NCBI GenBank assembly: GCA_039654915.1
Contig: CM077594.1
Location: 22,381,001 to 22,445,000 of the forward strand
Source: Aquilaria yunnanensis
Taxonomy: Eukaryota; Streptophyta; Magnoliopsida; Malvales; Thymelaeaceae
DNA: 64,000 bases
Reading direction: 5' to 3'
Every line of letters starts with the position of its first letter. Position 1 is the stretch's first letter. Below the pieces are notes generated by a model, which saw only the letters and a list, made by a program, of their open reading frames with translations, was not told the DNA's origin and ran no database searches. This document shows positions 43,755 to 54,297 of the stretch, piece after piece. The position numbers and the translations under genes are program-made.

Positions 43755-44461
43755 GTTCCTCCAACACTGTATCTAGTTCTTGTGGAATTATTGTTCTCTT
43801 CTTCACTACTCTAGTCTAGAGTTCTTCTTCTTCTTCGGTTAGTAGTTCTTGTCATTGTTCCCGTTCCTGGATAACACTTCTTTGTTCCTCATGGCTCTTC
43901 ATTTTTCAATCAGATTTTTTTTAATTGAAGATCTAATGTGTTGTTGGATGCTCTGATTCCTGCTAGTAATTTTAGAAATTTAATTTTTCCTGTTATTTAT
44001 ATATCTGAGTTCTTTTGGGTTTTTTCAAAAAGTATGAGGTATGAATTTTGAACTTTGTTTCCTAGAATTCATTGTTTTCATTTAGACCTAGGGTGATTTT
44101 TATCTATTTTCTATGGAAAAGGGAAGTGGCTAAGGAGCTGAGCTTGTAGAGGGTGGAGATGAAGAGAACATTGGGCAATTGGTTGAAGAAGATGACATAA
44201 TCGTCAGATAGACAAAGTTGGGGTTAGGGCAATAGTAGAGGAAACGTGAAAAATCAAGGATTAAAATTGTTATGTTTTACCTTCAATTTGATGGTCATTT
44301 AACAATGGAATGACAAATTTAGTACTTTTTGTAACGTTGGTGTTTAATTTGGTTTCAAAAGTATAATTTAGTGTTAAATTTGATGCTTTTGAAAGTTTGT
44401 AGTAAATTTGATCCTTTCAACACTTTTTAATGGTAAATTTAGTATTTAATCCAAATAACAA

Positions 44462-46379
44462 TATTACATATATCTTAATTCTCATACAAAAAATATGCAT
44501 CATTCATTGCCATTCTGTCGGCACAAATGTAATAATTTCTTGAACTTTTCGGTCATTATTAATGTCAATTATGGGACAGAACCCATTATTGTTCGCTAAA
44601 AGGTAGAAAATGTTCTTTTCTTGACCTTCCATTGGTTAGCTGGGAATCAGTTCGAAAATGTTCAATCTAGGGTTGCTGTTCCAAGAATTTTCAACGTATA
44701 GAAAATGTGCTGAACATAATGGGAAAGGAAATATTGATGTCTCTTGAGTTTTTATTTGACTTTTATGTACTATTGCGTACGATTTGATTTTACTTCTATT
44801 GTTGTTCAAATGTATTTAAGATGTGATATTTGTGAGGAAAGAGATGCAATGTAAAACATAATGAACTCTTTATTAAAGAAAGCACTCAACAAATAATTTG
44901 AAAAAAAAAATGTTGGTAAAAATTTTATAATTACTCATCTTGCGCAGTGGAACAAGAAATAAGACAAAATAAATACAAACAAATTTAAAGTGATTTGGCA
45001 CAAAATATAGATATTATAGTAGAAGTATGCCGTTAAGTAGTGCTCATTGGATCCCCTACACTATTGACAATTTCAGTATATTACTCTCCTACAATTATAA
45101 ATATGGTAATCATAAAATATTTCTTGTCTTACTTCTCATAACTTTCGGACCTATTTCTCTATCGAAAATTCTCACATCTTGTCTCTCCACCATATTGAGT
45201 TTTCTTTCATATATACTTAAAGTCCTACCATAACTTGCCTTTTTGTAGGCTACATGCAAACCCTAAACAAATAAGAAAACTTAACCTAAATAATATATAG
45301 GAAACATAATCACACTCCAATTAATACACAAAACCTTACCGCCAAGTATATAACTAATCTTTTCAAATTTGGACCAAAATATACAGCAAAAATAAAAGAA
45401 AAACATTTAAAATATTGGAACTAATATGAGATGTATTGGACATAATTGCTGGAGTAGGTACTCTCGCATAGAACTGTGAAGAAATTGAGCTTGTAACCAA
45501 CATCTTGAACTGAAGTTCGATTGGCTTCAATTTTTTTGAGCTCAAGCTTGAATATAAGTATGATATTTTATCAAATCAAGCCTCCAACCTTTCTTTTCCA
45601 GTTCGAACTTTATTGACATTATCGTGTTTTTTAGTTTTTACCATTCCCCTACAAAAGAATTACTTATGCAGACACCCCCCCTCAGGTTTTGTTACAATTA
45701 TATTACCCCTTAGGTTTCAAAATTCATATTTATAGGGTTTATTTCTCTTACACGCACAATGATTTATAAAAATGACAGATAACCCCCAAAAGTTTCAAAG
45801 ATTACAATTAGCTCTAATTTTGTTGATCCTATCAAGCCTTCAAACTAAGCTCTAGCTCAAGTCAGCCTCCAAATGCCCAAGATAGAGGGGTTTAAACTTA
45901 GCCCAACTCATTTACACTCATAGTCTTATAAGTATGGCTTTATGCTTATGATTATCGAGACATGGTCGCTTTTTTGAGATTAGCACACACTATTAACCTT
46001 TTTAGTAGGATTGCGATATTTGTTGTTCAGCAATTTGAAGTTATGAATTCATTGTAGTACACCGTAATCTCTCTATCCGTAATTAAGGATGGGATGGGAA
46101 ATTGTGTGTGGCGAGCAACAGGTTTTCAGCAGTTAGCATCTAATTGGTCCAATATAATATTATTGATGGTTGCTCAACTTCATATTACAATTTCAGTAGC
46201 AAAACCAACCTCATTTTGAACGTGTAGTGGCATATTGAACTGCAAAAGATAATTACGGCCCCAAGGATAAAGAATAGAGCAATTAGAGAGCAGCAAGGCG
46301 AAACTCCCCATTTTCCCCCTAAACATTAATAAATCTACTAACTTGGCCCTCAAACAGAAACCGGCCCTCAATCGCATCT
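44462..46379. other. Spacer, no gene seen
   Basis: No supportable coding region. A block at about 45660-45830 resembles fragments of the MITE B/C families (CCCCTTAGGTTTCAAAATTC-type). Otherwise unassigned. Confidence 0.35.
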
Positions 46380-46910
46380 AAAGCGCAAAATAAGATCGAC
46401 ATAATGAGGCTTGGGTTCGAACAAGGTAGAGACTGAAATCCCCTTGGAGTACTTCCACGGGTGCCCACATAGGGGTGAATGGAGCAATGCATGTAATCAA
46501 AAGTTCAAAGTGTAAATGAGAACCAACCTTTGTTTGGGAGTCGGATCAGCAAATTGGTTAAAGATCAGGGGCCAAATGGAGACTTTAGCCGGTGGAAGAA
46601 TGAAGGGGTGACGTAGGGAGGGCGTGAGCAGAGCGTAGAGGAGCAGGAAACAGCATGTAGTGGTCCGGTGTCGTCTACGGTCAGAAGCCGGTACCAATAA
46701 AGGACACGTGTAAGGTGGATGATGAGAATCGTAATGGTAGTTTGAAAGTTTGACCAGTTTCATCGGTCGCTCTCAATCCCAAAATCTCGACCTACATCAA
46801 CCCGCAAAAAGGCATCCGCCTCTCAAGACTGCGACTCCTTGCTTGTAGTCGTGGCTGACTAAGTAATTCCATCACCACGCGCCTCCCGCATCCTCTTTCT
46901 CACTCTCCTC
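46380..46910. other. GC-richer, low-copy-looking island; no confirmed gene
   Basis: Base composition rises sharply compared with its neighbours. A minus frame (46497-46763, 88 codons) starts MKLVKLSNYHYDSHHPPYTC and is followed by a possible donor (AAAG|GTTGG, near 46530). I recognise no domain. It could be a 5' exon or UTR of an unrecognised gene, captured DNA, or chance. Confidence 0.25.
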
Positions 46911-47904
46911 CCTTATTTTTCATGCTTGAGATTATCAAAATTGAGATTTCATATAAAATTATTTTTAGTTTTCTGTAAATTATAGCAGTAGAATCGGATA
47001 AAAATTATATTTATAGTTGTAGAATTTAATCAAATCATATTTCTATTTTGGATCATAAAATTTTAAAATTCTAAAATTTAGATCAGGATTTTGATGTGAA
47101 GTCTTATAATGATGTGCCCTAATAATAATATCCTCCAATTGTGTAGGAATGAGAGTAATGTTATTATTTCTAGGGTAAAAGTGGACATACGTCTTTTATT
47201 ATCATAGATAAAAGATAAAAAGGTGTTCAAATATTTTAATTCAAGAAAATTAAAGTATGATGGATCACAGACACGTCCATAATTCAGATAGTACTCTGTT
47301 ACTTAGTTTACAATATACCTTACCTTCTCTAAATCACCATTTGACTATAAAGGATTAACTTTTTATAAAATCTAAAACTGAAATCCTATTCAATTTTAAT
47401 ATTTAATATTATTATATTGATGAGACAACCATCTCATTGTCGAACATAAAATTAGACTCATGTGGGGCTATGGTTAGGAATTGGAATTATTTGACACAGT
47501 ACTATATTAGACAGAAAATTGATTTAAATAATAAAAAAATGGGCCATGCTTTGGTAGAGGAGACTTTGTAGTATGGATGTAAATGTTTCCATACTAGAAG
47601 GCACTTTTTGCTATTCTAATTGGAAGCTGTTTTTGTCATCCTTCCCTCTATCAAATTGCTATTAATAAATAATTTTTCTAACCGTTATAAAAAAAATTAT
47701 CTAAAAAATTCTATTAAATTCTTTACATCTGTATAAAAAAAATCAATTGGCTTAATTAATCTACTTTTTCAAAGCCAGTCAGGCTTAAATAAGAATGATT
47801 TAACAAAATTTTTAATACATGTAACAATACTTATTAATAAATATGGCATTTTAATTAATCCCTCAAGACTCTTTCTCATAGTCTTAGAGCTCCATCCCAC
47901 ATAG
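46911..47904. promoter_or_regulatory. Upstream region of the WRKY gene
   Basis: AT-rich, non-coding. One W-box core TTGACT at 47341-47346, the element bound by WRKY factors, would allow auto- or cross-regulation. No transposon ends recognised. Function is inference. Confidence 0.4.
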
Positions 47905-47913
47905 TATATAAAT
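47905..47913 (+). promoter_or_regulatory. TATA box of the WRKY gene
   Basis: TATATAAAT, about 143 bp before the start codon. Transcription would begin near 47935-47945, giving a 5' leader of about 110-120 bases. Confidence 0.7.
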
Positions 47914-47951
47914 ATCATCACCCCTCTAACAAACCAACATGTTGTAGTACA

Positions 47952-47969
47952 AGAGACTTAAAAGTCTCT
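47952..47969. promoter_or_regulatory. 18-bp perfect palindrome in the WRKY leader
   Basis: AGAGACTTAAAAGTCTCT is its own reverse complement. It lies between the TATA box and the start codon, probably in the 5' leader. Confidence 0.5.
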
Positions 47970-48055
47970 ACACAAAACAAAGACCTGTTTTAAACACAAC
48001 ACAAAACCAAGTCACAGAACAGAAATATTCTCTTTCCCTTCATTATTCCTCCTCC

Positions 48056-49603
48056 ATGTCCGGTGACCACCAAGACCTCATCTACTTCCACCACCACGAC
48101 CACCGCCTCCTCGGCCACGAGCAGGCCCCCAGGATCTACAACTCACAAGATCACTTTCATGATCCTTCTTCATACATGAGCTTCACTGACTGTTTACATG
48201 GGTATACTATGGACTACTCTTCGCTGGAGAAGGCCTTTGGTTTTTCGCCGGCTTCTTCTTCCGACATGTTCTCTTCCATAGAAGAAATTCAGAAGCCGGC
48301 GACTAGTGTGGGAGATGTAGGTCGTAAAAGTGAGCCTATCACCGCTACTACTCCAAACTCTTCCATTTCTTCATCTTCTAGTGAAGCAGGTGGGGTTGAA
48401 GAAGATTCCGGCAAGACCAAGAAAGACCGGCAGCCGAAAGAGTCACCGGAAGGCGGAGGAGAAAACTCCGACAAGAAAACGTACATAAACTTTTCTTGCT
48501 GCTTATTTTCCTTTTTATGTATCTTTTGAACTTATCTTTTTTTACACATTTTGGTGCAATTATATATAAATAATTATTGGTTACTTGTGTCTTTTACTCA
48601 GAGGCAAAGCAAAGAAAAAAGGAGAGAAAAAAAGAGAGCCACGTTTTGCTTTCATGACCAAGAGTGAAATCGATCATCTAGAAGATGGTTACAGATGGAG
48701 AAAATATGGACAAAAAGCAGTGAAGAATAGCCCTTATCCAAGGTAATTCTTTTTTTTTTCTACAATTAAAGTCTTTTTGAGTGATAACTTTTATACGCAT
48801 TAAACTTGTCTTCATATCTCTGTCGAACAAAAAATTTCACTTACCCAATTAAATTAATTTACATACCCGTTATTACTATGAGATTCTAATTTGTACTGAG
48901 TTCCATAAAACTTGTAATTTGTAATATAATGCATTCTAAGTAAAAAGAATTGCCTTCTTTCTCTTTTCTTATATATATATAATAAATACTCAAACCATAA
49001 CAATACAAATTAGGGTAAAAGGAAGAGAAATAATTTGTTCCTAGGTGCTCCATTACAACTAGTATATTGTTTTTTCCTCATTGCTTTTGACTGGTAATTA
49101 AAAGTCACCAAATTAATGTAACTTAGCTTGTAAGCAACTTACTTAGTTTAGTAGAACTCCGGAGTGGTGTGTCTTTGTAAGAAATAAAACCTTGATGCTA
49201 CTTTTTGCAAAATATTTACAGAAGCTACTACCGGTGCACTACACAAAAGTGCAATGTGAAGAAACGTGTGGAGAGATCTTACCAAGACCCCTCAGTTGTG
49301 ATCACAACTTATGAGGGTCAGCACAACCACCCCATCCCCACCACCCTCCGCGGCAGCGCGGCCGCCATGTTCAACCCTTCCGTCCTGACACCGGCGCCGA
49401 TGGCCGCAGCCTCGCGGTTCCCCCATGAGTTCTTGATGCATATCAACGCTAACCAACGCGGCGGAGGCGGCGCCGCCATTGCCAGCTCTATCTACCCGCC
49501 GAACTTTTATACTTTTCAGCAGCATCATCATCAGGTTGCTGACTGTGGACTTCTGCAAGATGTTGTTCCTTCCATGTTCCTTAAACATGAAGAGCTTAAT
49601 TAA
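48056..49603 (+). CDS. WRKY transcription factor, group IIc (WRKY28/71/8-like)
   Basis: Three exons: 48056-48480, 48602-48742 and 49222-49603; all junctions are GT-AG and together encode 315 residues. A nuclear DNA-binding factor recognising W-boxes (TTGAC[C/T]). The WRKY domain (about 168-228) has [20 protein letters not shown] and a C2H2 zinc finger, C194-x4-C199-x23-H223-x-H225, which defines group IIc. The second intron interrupts the PR codon (R189) at the position conserved in plant WRKY genes. The N-terminal FTDCLHGY...[14 protein letters not shown] block and the [16 protein letters not shown] lead-in fit the WRKY28/WRKY71/WRKY8 clade, known for stress, defence and branching or flowering roles; which one cannot be decided here. 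A basic stretch (144-156) may be the nuclear signal. His-rich near the N-terminus, Ser-rich at about 105-112. Complete, with no defects. Confidence 0.95.
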
Positions 49604-50042
49604 TTAGTCGGCGAAATCTCACTAAATAGTTTCCTAAAGGCAATGGATTTTTTTCTAGATTTGTTTTTTATTTGTAAATATTACTCCTATAATCTAACTT
49701 TTTCTTTTTTGGAGCCTAGGGTTCTTTTGAACCGGGGAACTTAATTTATCGATCAATGATGAAGTATTAATGCAGTTGTACTAAAGTTATCTATTGGCAT
49801 AAGAGTTTGAAAAAAATATATTTAAGAGTAGCTTTTATCTAAATTTTAGCCGGTTAATTTCTACCTTTTGTAGATTTTCAAAAACTCAAACCTTGAGATA
49901 CTATTTGACACTAAAGGCGGAACCACTGCAAACTAGTGTACTATACATGAGTAGATGCACTTTTTTTCAAGTAGAAAACTAATTTCTAGCAATATTAACA
50001 CTAATCATAATGCATAAATAAACAAGGAGAAAAAATGTGATA
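49604..50042. other. WRKY 3' flank
   Basis: No second gene; presumably the 3' UTR followed by spacer. I see no unambiguous polyadenylation signal. Confidence 0.4.
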
Positions 50043-50223
50043 CTCCTCCCATACCATATAATATATATTCCTTTTTTCAAAATTTTTTTTGTCTCAAACA
50101 TGTGTCATTTTCCCATATTTGTACATAATTTTTCAAATACATAATTTATATTATATAAATCCCGTAGTAATTATTTTATTTAGTAAGATTAATCTTAGAA
50201 AATAAAATATGGAATCAAGGGAG
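50043..50223. mobile_element. Stowaway-like MITE downstream of WRKY
   Basis: 181 bp between TA dinucleotides (50041-50042 and 50224-50225). Left end CTCCTCCCATACCATAT; right end, opposite strand, CTCCCTTGATTCCATAT. Lies about 440 bp past the WRKY stop codon. Confidence 0.7.
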
Positions 50224-51857
50224 TAATAATTTTATTCTAGATTATATTATATAAATATAATTAACTCTTAATACCATCCAATTCCATTATCATGTGCTAT
50301 TGTCTCCCTGGACCGGGCAGGCGCGCCTAACCATTTTAACATTTGAAGACTTTATACGATCTTCCAAAATTATTAAGCCCCACTGAGAGTTCAGAAGATT
50401 ATTGCTTGCAGCATCTCGTTAATCGTTCCTTTGTCGAACAAAAAATGCAATTGCACGTTTGCTCCCTGAGGTGACAAAATAATTACACTTTTAACCCTTA
50501 ATTTACTCTTATCTCTCTATTTTTACTACACAAGTAGAGGAAAAGGAAACTTCGTTTAAATAGAGGAAAAAAAATAACTAAGTTATCCATTAATTCCCAA
50601 GAATTATTTAATATTTTAAATGCACTTAAAGATAATTAGGCAATAGTTTAAATTACAATTTTAAATGTATAAGAGTATGTAAAAGGACAAGGAGTGGAGA
50701 ATAATAGCAGGTTTAGAAACTAGAGAAGAAAATATAGCTAGTATCAAACTTGATGGAGGCAAATTGTTATTCATCCAAAAAAAATTATTCAATAGTTTAA
50801 ATTTACTCAAAGGCAATTGGTGAATCAAATAGTTTTAATTAAAACTTTAAATGCTTGTTAATTGAATAGCTTGATCTTTTCTTCTTAATTGAATTCCTTT
50901 CCAGCTGTTAAAAAAAAAAATTAAATGCTTGTAGGAGTGTGCAAAATGAGGAGTTGAGAATAAAATTATGTTTTTGGTACCATAATGACCCTAATCACCG
51001 GTGACTCATATCAACTCAAGTGAAGGACATGTTTATAAGGACCAAAAGCCCTCCATTATACTTGGTCCATACATATATTGAGTCACAATAAAGGATGAAA
51101 TTCCCTGGAATTTGACTTCCATTAAGAGAAAGATCTCATACTAAATATATCTTTTAATAATTAAGGAGTGTTAGCCTCTGTAAAAGGAGACACCTTTGCA
51201 TCATTATGAGGTGCGTACAACAAAACTCTAAATACCTCCATTACTTTGAACCTTATAAGGGTTCAATCAATTTAAGTATCGGAGTACTTTTCTTGAAGAC
51301 ACAATTCTTGGGCTTTTTACAACTGTCTTTGGCTATAGGTTTTATCATTCCCTGAAGATCCATCAACACCCCTTGAAGTTCGACTATCAGTTTTTAGAGT
51401 AGTGGGGAAAGTGTAATTAGTAGTAAACTGGGCAAAAAGTGTGTCATCTGTCAAACTGAATTGCTCAAGTTGTAAAAGAAGGAACAACTCTTCACTAATA
51501 GCATGCAGCTTTGTACTAGATAAATCTTCCTTCTAAACATGATTTCTTCTAATAAGCCTATAAATGATCAAATGAACATGAACAAACTCATTTCGTGTTT
51601 TTTGTTTATGTTTATTCATTTAAGTTTAAATGAATATGACTAAAACATATAAACATTAAATGAACATATTTTCTTTCATTATTATTGGTTATTCATTTTT
51701 AAATAAACTCTGTGCTCTTGTTCATTAATTAATTAAATAAATAAGTACAAATAAACTTTTACAATTCATACATTTTTGTATGTCCTTATATGTTTTCCAC
51801 TGGTTCATGTTGAATTGCATAAATTATATTGTGTACATATATGAAATTGCATAGACG
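50224..51857. other. Spacer with a weak MITE-like block
   Basis: About 50447-50770 has loose inverted ends (CACGTTTGCTCCCTGAGG versus the reverse complement of CCTCCATC-type sequence) like MITE families B/C, but it is not convincing. No gene. Confidence 0.35.
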
Positions 51858-52505
51858 CAGGGATGATCATTTTTCAGTTGAAACTGAAAAGACTGAATAA
51901 CTGAATTAATTTGAAAATTCTGTTTGGTGAATTTGGTTTTTTGGTTCGGTTTTGATTGAAAACAAAATGGGTGAAATTTGGTTTTAGTTCAGTTTCTGTT
52001 AAGGTTGTTGGTTATTTCAGTAATGGAACAAACTAAGTTTGTATTTCTTATATGGAATAATTTAACAGATTTAAAAGGACTGGGGGCTGACTAGAATGTA
52101 AATAGAAGGTTGATGGCTTTGTTAGGGTTTGGCCATCTTAACAAGGTACCCGGACGGGGTTTGCTTTGGAGGCGGAGGAGGTCGTGGCAGAGGGCGTCCA
52201 AATAGCCGTTGCCGAGCATCCAGATGGCTTTCGTCTTGGGCCTACTCTTGGCCGTCCTCCTTGAAAATCAGCCCGCCTTTCTCGCCGTCCACATCGTTCT
52301 TTCTTCTCTTCCGATTAGAACTTAGAAGTAGTACGTATTCGTTTATTTCAGTGTAAAACTGAACCTAACCAGAAAATTTTGGTTGGGTTTTACTTCGATT
52401 CCATTCTTAAATTTGGCTAGTTTGGTTTGTTATAATTAAGAACGAAACTTAATTAACCAAAAATTTCAGTTTGATTTTAATCGAATTAATTAAATGATCA
52501 CCCTG
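51858..52505. mobile_element. Non-autonomous hAT-like element with GC-rich insert
   Basis: The left end CAGGGATGATCATTT and the reverse complement of the right end, CAGGGTGATCATTTAATTAA, are hAT-like. Subterminal GGTTCGGTTTTG / TTTGGTTTT motifs occur on both sides, a common plant hAT layout. Flanking octamers do not match. The middle (about 52130-52330) is GC-rich with a short Gly/Arg-rich or, in another frame, hydrophobic reading (MAFVLGLLLAVLLENQPAFL); neither is recognised. Possible captured fragment. Confidence 0.55.
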
Positions 52506-53698
52506 TGTATGCCTAAATATTAGGTGAAAACTTGTCTCAAATTTTTTATCACTTCACACACGGTCTCATCTTTATCGAAAACAACTGTAGTTAACTACAT
52601 ATATATGTACTAAACATGTGTTATGTATAATAAGATATATGTCCATACTATACTATTTCTGTTAATTGGGTTTCTAATTTTTCTTCCGCTAAAACCCCAT
52701 AATTAGTAGCCATCAAATCCTCCCAAATATGCCATCAGAAAATCGAACTTTAATTCTTGTGTCTATTAAACCATTGAGTGCTTTGAGTAAGAAATTATGA
52801 AAAATGGAGAAAAAGTACTATTTTTCCAAATATTGGAACTCACAGAAAAAGCAATACAAAATTAAAACAACTTTTCTTAAACAGTGGTCCTATCAAGATT
52901 TAAAAATTATCATAATCAATTATGTACTACTGACAGTGTTCAAAACTAGTAAAACTTGTCTCATAACCTCAGTCCGTTTGGCAGAAAGTCTGCCATGTCA
53001 TTAACCAGTGTTCAGACACCCCAACAATTCTTTCCCTTAATACTTCAATCATTTGTCTGTAATAGTTGATTCTAAATATTAAAAAAAATAGTAAAAATTA
53101 TACTGTTTAGTCTATAATTTCTAAAAATTTCCGTTTAAAGCATCCAACGGCCTAATAGATATACTTACATAATCACAATCTACTTGATTGATATATAATT
53201 AATTTTCATTTTGATGCCATAAGTACGGAAGCGCAAATGATTGTAAGTTTGTAACTGCATGCATGTGACGCGTCCTAAATAACAACATAGACACATTATC
53301 TTGAGGGATTAAACTAATGATTCCTTTCTTATGTGGTCATAAAAACTCGAGAGGAAACGTAAGACCCACGTTTTAGACATTAATAGGATCAAATAATCGA
53401 GGGATTTGTTGCCTGTCAAGGTCATTGATTTGGGGAGCTAAAATCTGATGATAGGGAAACCTACATACCAACTCTATAATTAATAGTAGTTAATTAGTTT
53501 AGTTACCGCCAATTAGCATTATTTGAAATTGTACTGAAAATTAATTTAAAATGGACTAAATAAATGAATAGTATTGGAGAACAAAAAAATGTAGAAATAT
53601 TAAGTGTAACGTAGTTAACCAGGTCAAAGAATGCTGGGAGGGCCCCTAATAATTAGACCGAAATATAAATCTATAGAAGTCCCACATCCCGGAAAGGG
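52506..53698. other. Spacer, no gene seen
   Basis: Only short AT-rich chance frames (for example 52804-53004). Confidence 0.4.
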
Positions 53699-54297
53699 AC
53701 ATATAACAAGTGGTGAACAATGAGCCGGCTCAACCTGGAACTGGCCCGGGTCAAACTCGTCCCAAGCACGGTCAAGGTATAACACAGCTCGGCATGAGGA
53801 GGGCTTAGGAAATACTAGGGCAAATGTGGGCCTAGAGCAAAGAAAATAAAGCGGGGCACAAGACCAACCTAAGACTGCAAGAAGCCTAAGCTTGGCTCAG
53901 CTAGGCCCAGGCATGGACAGTCCGTGCTAGTCCGGTATGAGCCTGCCATTTCTAGAAAAGTGTCTAATGGTCACTTGTTTAAAAAATTGTGAAATTACAC
54001 ACTAAGGGCATATAGTTATTAACTAACAGTTATTTAAGCCTAAAACCTTTTTTACCCTAATCCAACATGCAAGAACGGCTAGTTTCTAAGGCAATTTTTG
54101 TCTAGCCAAATTTTTTCCACTCATATAAATACTCAACCTCGTTTCCTCACTCCGTCACACAACTTCCTACATTTTCCTTTCTACATCTACTAGTTTCTCT
54201 ACATTTATCATAAAGTCTTATAGTCTTCCAACAATTTTCTTAATCTCCCACTAATTTCTTTTTAATCTTTCTTTAATCATTCATTTATCTTCCATAA

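Larger units (their letters stand above)
43063..44452. mobile_element. Mutator-like element carrying a kinase gene fragment (Pack-MULE)
   Basis: The left arm (43063-43245, GAATTAAGTACCAAATTTAC...) and the reverse complement of the right arm (44266-44452, GGATTAAATACTAAATTTAC...) match over about 185 bp. Flanking nonamers AAAGAACAA (43054-43062) and AAATAACAA (44453-44461) agree at 8 of 9 positions, the Mutator signature. A Stowaway MITE (43252-43540) is nested inside the left arm. The interior includes a receptor-kinase fragment (43614-43754) and then C/T-rich sequence with no recognised frame. No transposase, so non-autonomous. Confidence 0.75.

Noticed and set aside
46400..46450. GGGTTCGAAC resembling a tRNA/SINE B box
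   Set aside because: No A box at the right distance, no cloverleaf, no SINE tail.
49205..49221. Possible independent start of the third WRKY exon
   Set aside because: These bases are intron sequence ending in the acceptor TTACAG; the conserved split PR codon shows the exon begins at 49222.
48289..49588. Minus-strand frames over the WRKY exons
   Set aside because: Shadows of the WRKY coding sequence; no domain of their own.
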